Positions 21,380 to 25,754 of a stretch of DNA of 25,754 bases are shown here, in pieces. A program made the position numbers and the translations under genes. The notes under the pieces are model-generated. The model was not told the DNA's origin, ran no database searches, and worked only from the letters and a program-made list of their open reading frames with translations. The DNA comes from Prevotellaceae bacterium UBA4361 (GTDB lineage: Bacteria > Bacteroidota > Bacteroidia > Bacteroidales > Bacteroidaceae): NCBI GenBank assembly GCA_002393575.1, contig DGSN01000007.1:71359-97112 (forward strand), read 5' to 3'. Positions within the stretch are counted from its first letter, which is position 1; every line of letters begins with the position of its first letter.

Positions 21380-21748
21380 ATGCCATATATCACAAAAGCC
21401 AAAATGTTGCAGAATATCTGCAAGAAGAGTGGTGTTAGTAAGGTTACTTGTCAGCTTGTCATTCAAGCGTTTCTTGAAGAGATGAAGGCAGCCTTGTTGG
21501 ATGGTGAGTCTTTCTTCTTGAAGGGTTTCGGTCACTTCGGGATTTCGTTTCGTCAGTCTCGCAAGGTCCATTATTTCAAGAAGGGCGTGAAAGGGTTCAC
21601 AGATGGTACGATACCTCCTCGTGGTCTGGTTCACTTCCGTCCTGAGCGTGAGTTTCGTGAAGCGATGGTTGCGACTACAGAGGAACGTTATAGGCGGACG
21701 GGCAAGGTTGTCAAGGATTTGAAAGGTGTCAGGGATTTTGAGGATTGA
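21380..21748 (+). CDS. HU/IHF-family DNA-binding protein
   Basis: 122 residues against about 90 for HU. The N-terminal helices (TKAKMLQNICKKSGVSKVTC, then VIQAFLEEMKAALLDGES) lead into FFLKGFGHFGISFRQSRK, the HU beta-arm entry (G-F-G-x-F-x-x-x-x-R-x-x-R). The arm tip is G-x-T-I-P-P-R, followed by VHFRPEREFREAM, the family's closing helix. A basic tail follows. Bacteroidota elements often carry such longer HU paralogues. It bends DNA and may help the origin, partition or packaging. The last codons lie within the first unit of the 115-bp repeats, so the C-terminal tail may have been shaped by the repeat. Confidence 0.88.
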   Translation: MPYITKAKMLQNICKKSGVSKVTCQLVIQAFLEEMKAALLDGESFFLKGFGHFGISFRQSRKVHYFKKGVKGFTDGTIPPRGLVHFRPEREFREAMVATTEERYRRTGKVVKDLKGVRDFED

Positions 21749-22057
21749 AAAGGATTTTCTTGGAACCTGAAACGAAGAGCCTTGGAGAAAATCAAGGATT
21801 GAAAGGATTTCTGAAAAACTTGAATCAAAGATACTTGAAAGTGTCAGGGATTTTGAGGATTGAAAAGGATTTTCTTGGAACCTGAAACGAAGAGCCTTGG
21901 AGAAAATCAAGGATTGAAAGGATTTCTGAAAAACTTGAATCAAAGATACTTGAAAGTGTCAAGGATTTTGAGGATTGAAAAGGATTTCTTGGAACCTGGA
22001 ACGAAGGGCTTCGGAGAAAATCAAGGATTGAAAGGATTGAAAGGATTTCTGGATAGA
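21726..22057 (+). repeat. 115-bp tandem repeats, about 2.9 copies
   Basis: Units start at 21726, 21841 and 21956 with GTGTCAGGGATTTTGAGG (third: GTGTCAAGGATTTTGAGG). Copies 1 and 2 are nearly identical; copy 3 is diverged and shortened. Each contains smaller GGATTGAAAGGATT words. 115 is not a multiple of three, so the array does not encode a repeated peptide. It begins inside the HU-like gene and ends just before the 22080 gene. It could be a partition site or a simple expansion. Confidence 0.85.
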
Positions 22058-22079
22058 GTGAAAAGTGAAGAATAGAGAA

Positions 22080-22736
22080 ATGAAGAATACAAAAACGGGA
22101 ATGTCGTTTTCCCAGGCGCTTACATATATCAAGTTGCCTTCCTATACACGTTCATGGTTGGTGACGAAGTACGGTGAGGTTTTGACCTTGCATCCCCATT
22201 CCGAGCTTGGTCAGATCATGCAGCGTTACTTGGTGGAAAACAAAAGTCTGAAGAAGCTGAGTGATGTTGCCTATACTCAGACGCAGTATGACTTAGCGTT
22301 GTCCGAGCATGTGGATGCCTCTTCAGCCATTGACTTTCCCTCTGTTGATGTGGCGAGGGAGTTGTTGGCGGTTCGTATGCCTTATGAGTTGGACAGGCAG
22401 GGTTTGCGTCTTCATCCATCGAGGAACTGGCAGTTGGCTCCTCGTGGTGCCGTAGCTTTTCGTAAGGAGTGTAAGGAGATGTTCTTTGATTGCTTGATTC
22501 GCTATATCGAGGATGAGCGGATGCGGATGCGCGAGATGGGTGCTGAGTTTCATATTGGCAAGACGATAGACCAATTCAGTTTCGCCTACAATATCAGTCC
22601 CGACCAGAGCGAGAACTTAGAGCGTTATGTTCGCAGGGAGGTGAAGGACATCATGCAGAAGCGTCAGGCTCGTGCTGAAGAGTTCGAACATTTTCTGCTT
22701 GGCGATTTTTCCGCGCCAAAGAAAATTGTTAAATAA
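22080..22736 (+). CDS. Unknown protein, 218 aa
   Basis: The start chosen is ATG 22080 (MKNTKTGMSFSQALTYIKLP); a GTG at 22065 would add five residues. The protein is helical and basic, with R/K-rich segments (RDDERMRMREM-like, KDIMQKRQARAEEF). It has a middle segment (VDVARELLAVRMPYELDRQG) and a C-terminal helix ending FSAPKKIVK. Nothing points to a specific function. It lies after the 115-bp repeats and before the head genes. Confidence 0.7.
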   Translation: MKNTKTGMSFSQALTYIKLPSYTRSWLVTKYGEVLTLHPHSELGQIMQRYLVENKSLKKLSDVAYTQTQYDLALSEHVDASSAIDFPSVDVARELLAVRMPYELDRQGLRLHPSRNWQLAPRGAVAFRKECKEMFFDCLIRYIEDERMRMREMGAEFHIGKTIDQFSFAYNISPDQSENLERYVRREVKDIMQKRQARAEEFEHFLLGDFSAPKKIVK

Positions 22737-22871
22737 ATCTAACAGGAAGATGTAAAAGGTTTGATTTTGTCCGAAAAAAAATCCGAGAAAAATTTTCGTC
22801 TTTTGAGTTGGTTCTCAATATTACATTATATGTAAAATTTATACAGTTCCCCATTAAAAATACAGTGTCTT

Positions 22872-23333
22872 ATGTTTGACGATTGTTTAGAGTTTGGTGA
22901 CTTGATTCGTCTTCGTGCTTTTCGTGATGATGATGTGACATTTCAGTTGCCGTTTCAGAAAGAGAAATTCTACTTGGGTAGTAATGAGTTTGGTTTATCT
23001 GGCAATGCCAGTCCTATAGAGATACCTTTCGACGAGGGTAGTGGTAGGATTCATGTTACCGACAAGACGTTGCAGGGTCATCGTGTGAAGACGGTTGAGA
23101 TTAGTTGGGATTCTTCTAAGAAGAATGAGCGTGAAGTGCTTGATATATTGAAGGTTTTGGAAGATGGTTGGTTTCATTTGGAGGCTACCTATTTCTCCAG
23201 TGTCGTGTTCTGGGTTCGTGCGACTTGTGACAGTTACCATTTCTCCTTCACGGAGGATGGCAAGGTGTATTCCTGTCGGCTTGTGATACAGAATACTTGT
23301 GGAGCCCAGCGTGTGTTTGACGAGAGTTTGTAG
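22872..23333 (+). CDS. Unknown protein, 153 aa
   Basis: Starts MFDDCLEFGDLIRLRAFRDD and ends NTCGAQRVFDESL. Beta-rich with regular alternation (EKFYLGSNEFGLSG, IHVTDKTLQGHRVKTVEISW, FHLEATYFSSVVFWVRATCD, YSCRLVIQ), which suggests a small beta-sandwich, as in many phage head or tail accessory proteins. No motif for a specific family. An AT-rich leader precedes it, and a G-rich repeat (23348-23387) follows before the protease promoter. Function not known. Confidence 0.7.
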   Translation: MFDDCLEFGDLIRLRAFRDDDVTFQLPFQKEKFYLGSNEFGLSGNASPIEIPFDEGSGRIHVTDKTLQGHRVKTVEISWDSSKKNEREVLDILKVLEDGWFHLEATYFSSVVFWVRATCDSYHFSFTEDGKVYSCRLVIQNTCGAQRVFDESL

Positions 23334-23347
23334 TTTGGTTTTTTGAT

Positions 23348-23387
23348 GGGTCTTATGGGGTGAATGTGATTGATGGGGTAGGGGAGT
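23348..23387. repeat. G-rich repeat after the 22872 gene
   Basis: Four G-runs on the plus strand (23348-23350, 23357-23360, 23375-23378, 23381-23384) with TGATGGGGTAGGGG at the end. Related to the modules at 3501, 7654 and 20182, but here on the coding strand. Confidence 0.6.
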
Positions 23388-23427
23388 GTTGCACATAAAT
23401 TCGTGATTTTATGTGTGTTGTGGAAAT

Positions 23428-23480
23428 GTCCGTGATAGTTTTTCTTTGGGTAGATACCTTTGCGAAAAATTATCACGGAC
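23428..23480 (+). promoter_or_regulatory. Head-gene promoter framed by a long inverted repeat
   Basis: GTCCGTGATAGTTTTT (23428-23443) and AAAAATTATCACGGAC (23465-23480) are inverted repeats matching at 15 of 16 positions. They enclose the -7 box TACCTTTG (23455-23462). The right arm ends at the protease ATG (23481). The left arm would lie upstream of the start site, so this acts on DNA rather than RNA: a likely operator. A clear -33 TTTG is not seen, as expected for an activator- or repressor-dependent promoter. A smaller inverted repeat (CACATAAA / TTTATGTG) lies at about 23392-23415. Confidence 0.6.
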
Positions 23481-25028
23481 ATGCTTTTACACGAAATACT
23501 GACAACTAAGTTTTGGGCGATGGAACAAGATGCCTTGCGAGGTTATCGCAAAGACGTCGAGTTTGGTGTATCGTCTCGTGTGGATTTAGCTGTTTATAAG
23601 AGTCAGAAGAAGCCTGGTTATTTGCTTTCTTCTCATCACCATGATTTTCAGTCGAAGCTTTATCTGACCAGTAGTCGTTATTGGAGCGAAAAAGATTTCG
23701 AGGAAGAGGATGCTGTCATAGATGTTCTGCGGGTCTCTGGTCCTATCACTCGTGGTGGTGATGGCTGTTCCTACGGAAGCATGGACTTGCGTGACCAGTT
23801 GATGAAGATTGCCGACTTCCGTCAGTGTCGTGGTCATTTGTTTATCATCAATACGTTGGGTGGCAGTTTTGATTCCTTGTATGATTTTCGCATAGCGATC
23901 GATTATGCTCATTCTAAGGGTCAGAAGGTTTATGCTTTGATAGATGGTTCCTGTTGTTCTGCTGGTTATGCTTTAGCATCGCAGTGTGACAAGATTTATT
24001 TTGTGAATCCGAACGACAAGGTAGGCAGTATCGGTGTCTTTGCAGCTTTTTATATTCAGCGTCATGGTGATGTGAACAGTATCACTCAGGAGGAATTTGT
24101 AGAGTTATACGCTTCCAAGAGCAGTCTGAAGAACAAGCTGATTCGTGATGTTAAAGACGGCAATTTTGAGACACTTCAGAAGGATTTGGACAAGTGCGAC
24201 GACGAGTTCATGTCGTTGGTACGTTCATGTCGTCCTTCCGTTCAGGAAGAGCAGCTTAGTGGTGATGTCTATGTTGTTAAAGATGTTGTCGGAAGTTTAG
24301 TGGATGGTCAGAATACCATTCGAGGGTGTGTTGATGAGTTGATGTCAGTTTCCTCATCCGCATCCTTTTCTCGAAGCAATAGTAACCAGAGGAGGGTGTC
24401 CTCCTCACAATCCTCAATAAATATGAAGAATTACGAAAACATTCAGAAGGCACTCGGTTTGGAAGCGTTGGAGAGCGATTCCACGAACGGAGTCTATCTT
24501 AACGAGTCTTACGCGGAGTGTATCGACAAGTCTTTGGCTGAAGCCGAGACCACCAAGTTGACGCTTGCTGCCAAGCAGGATGAGATTACCAAGTTGAATC
24601 TGCTTGTTCAGGAAGAGCGTGACAAGTCGGCTACCGACCTTGCTTCCGCTGTTTCCGCTCATCAGCAGGAGATGGACCTTTTGAAATCCACTCATCAGCA
24701 GGAGATGGATGCCAAGGTGCAGGAGTTGTCAGCTTCCCATCAGGACGCGCTTTCCGCCAAGGACACAGAACTTGACGCTCTTCGTTCTCAGCTTGATGCG
24801 TCTAAAGCTCAGGTTCAGCGGTTGCAGCAAGACCTTGCAGCCAAGCAGCAGGAGTTGGACGATGTGTCCAAGCGTGCTCCCCAGGTTCCTGTTCCATCCG
24901 CAGGTGATGGTGGTCCAGCTGTTTCGCATACCGACCTCTCTGCCCATTCCATCTATAAGGAGGGCATGACGGCAGAAGAGAAGCGCCAGGCTCGTGCTGC
25001 ACGTATGCACTCTCTGAAGACTGTGTAA
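23481..25028 (+). CDS. Prohead protease (S49/SppA type) fused to scaffold
   Basis: 515 residues from ATG 23481; a TTG at 23460 lies in the -7 box and was not used. Residues about 80-260 form an S49 (SppA-like) serine peptidase: VIDVLRVSGPI, NTLGGSFDS, then SCCSAGYALAS with probable nucleophile S160, and VGSIGVF. The basic residue (K213 or K217 in YASKSSLKN) is expected about 50 residues later. Residues about 315-470 are a long A/Q/E/K/L coiled coil (AHQQEMDLLKSTHQQEMDA), a scaffold-like segment. The peptidase would process scaffold and capsid during head maturation. An in-frame ATG at 24423 in an AT-rich context could start a scaffold-only product. The capsid gene starts 35 bases after the stop. 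Confidence 0.85.
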   Translation: MLLHEILTTKFWAMEQDALRGYRKDVEFGVSSRVDLAVYKSQKKPGYLLSSHHHDFQSKLYLTSSRYWSEKDFEEEDAVIDVLRVSGPITRGGDGCSYGSMDLRDQLMKIADFRQCRGHLFIINTLGGSFDSLYDFRIAIDYAHSKGQKVYALIDGSCCSAGYALASQCDKIYFVNPNDKVGSIGVFAAFYIQRHGDVNSITQEEFVELYASKSSLKNKLIRDVKDGNFETLQKDLDKCDDEFMSLVRSCRPSVQEEQLSGDVYVVKDVVGSLVDGQNTIRGCVDELMSVSSSASFSRSNSNQRRVSSSQSSINMKNYENIQKALGLEALESDSTNGVYLNESYAECIDKSLAEAETTKLTLAAKQDEITKLNLLVQEERDKSATDLASAVSAHQQEMDLLKSTHQQEMDAKVQELSASHQDALSAKDTELDALRSQLDASKAQVQRLQQDLAAKQQELDDVSKRAPQVPVPSAGDGGPAVSHTDLSAHSIYKEGMTAEEKRQARAARMHSLKTV

Positions 25029-25063
25029 CCCAAATAGATTAACCTTTTAAAACCAACGAATTT

Positions 25064-25754
25064 ATGCCAGCAATCGATTTAACTTTGGTTCAGAATGTGA
25101 AGAACCAGATTGAGCGCGACCTCAAGGAGGACATAGCGATTGTCAATCATGCCGTCTTCGCAGAGATGCACGCTGTTGTGCATACCGACATCGAGAATGC
25201 GAATACCAAGTACCTCTTCAAGCGCAAGCGTGGTACTGCCACCAGCTACGTTCAGGAGAAGCAGCTTTCGAGTACGATTGGAAAGGTTGTGCCACGCGAG
25301 CTGAAGGTTGCTCCTGTGTTCAACTTTGTTCCCGACAATGTTCAGAACTACCGAGAGAAGGAGCCGCTTTCGATGGCAGGTGTCAGCTCTGGTGGTCCTC
25401 TGAATGCTCCGCACATTGAGTTCAACCTTCGTCAGGTTGCCACTACTTTTGGTGAAGATATCTACTGTGCTTTGTTCTTTTCCAAGCGTGACACTGCCAA
25501 GACTACCACTTGGGATGCCTACGATGGTTGGTTGAAGCACATCACTGACGACATCGCCGATGGTACCATCAGTGTTGCCAACAAGAACCTCATTGCCATG
25601 TCGCCAATCGCAGCAGCTACTACTGTGGCTGACAAGATTGCCAACTTCGACAATGTGGTGACTGCCTACAACCAGCTCGACCCTCGTCTTCGTCGTCTTC
25701 CTCTTCTGCTTTGCTACTGTACTGTAGAGCTATCTTCTCAAGTACCAGTCACTC
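25064..25754 (+). CDS. Probable major capsid protein, 3' end beyond window
   Basis: Open frame from ATG 25064 (MPAIDLTLVQNVKNQIERDL) to the window edge, 230 residues without a stop. The call is by position right after the protease-scaffold gene and by an HK97-like layout: a helical N-terminal arm that would be cleaved, then a basic stretch (FKRKRGTATSYVQEK) and a beta-type core (KVAPVFNFVPDNVQNY, IEFNLRQVATTFGEDIYC). Codon use changes little. The last visible residues (CYCTVELSSQVPVT) are not what I would expect of the fold, so the final about 45 bases should be treated with care. Specific family match not verified. Confidence 0.75.
   Translation, partial: MPAIDLTLVQNVKNQIERDLKEDIAIVNHAVFAEMHAVVHTDIENANTKYLFKRKRGTATSYVQEKQLSSTIGKVVPRELKVAPVFNFVPDNVQNYREKEPLSMAGVSSGGPLNAPHIEFNLRQVATTFGEDIYCALFFSKRDTAKTTTWDAYDGWLKHITDDIADGTISVANKNLIAMSPIAAATTVADKIANFDNVVTAYNQLDPRLRRLPLLLCYCTVELSSQVPVT

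Noticed and set aside
21365..21943. 192-codon minus-strand frame over the 115-bp repeats
   Set aside because: Antisense to the HU-like gene and repeat DNA; the repeat period is not a multiple of three.
21860..22075. 71-codon plus-strand frame in the repeats
   Set aside because: No ATG start, made of repeat DNA, and the frame shifts between units.

Overview
The window looks like part of a temperate phage, most likely a phage-plasmid, from a Bacteroidota host (Bacteroidales/Prevotella type). The host call rests on repeated promoters of the Bacteroidota form TTTG-N18..21-TAnnTTTG, the near absence of Shine-Dalgarno sequences with AT-rich translation starts instead, and the style of the proteins. 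It is not a chromosomal core region: most genes are unrecognised, and the recognisable ones are phage packaging/head genes plus plasmid replication and partition genes.

Layout. (1) 1-3501, minus strand: a cluster of small unknown genes, a roughly 550-base non-coding stretch with strong hairpins that ends in a tRNA-like fold, and a terminator-rich gap. (2) 3577-9845, minus strand: an early/replication block transcribed from a divergent control region at 9846-10031. It encodes a DnaB-type helicase (8307-9845), a small protein, a winged-helix initiator with 12-bp iteron-like repeats inside its own gene (6238-7653, like lambda O), and two unknown proteins. (3) 10032-14589, plus strand: unknown proteins plus an SSB-like protein with a DDLPF tip. 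(4) 14729-17532: probable small terminase and clear large terminase. (5) 17595-17822: a promoter-to-terminator unit with no ORF, a candidate small RNA. (6) 17903-21134, minus strand: a plasmid module of a Rep_3/RepB-like initiator with upstream 22-bp-spaced iterons, a small protein and ParA. (7) 21380-25754, plus strand: an HU-like protein, 115-bp tandem repeats, two unknown proteins, an S49 prohead protease fused to a coiled-coil scaffold, and the start of the probable major capsid protein, cut by the window edge.

How it fits together: the Rep/iteron/ParA module would keep the element as a low-copy plasmid, and the lambda-O-like initiator with DnaB (and SSB) could drive lytic replication. 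Terminase, protease-scaffold and capsid would package it. HU and ParA are transcribed divergently from a shared gap.

The most unusual feature is a family of short hairpins with a 5-base loop of form C-R-R-A-A and changing but complementary stems. They sit at the 3' ends of genes across the window, form 38-bp tandem arrays, and appear to have entered and multiplied inside the coding sequence of the small terminase candidate as 51-bp repeats.
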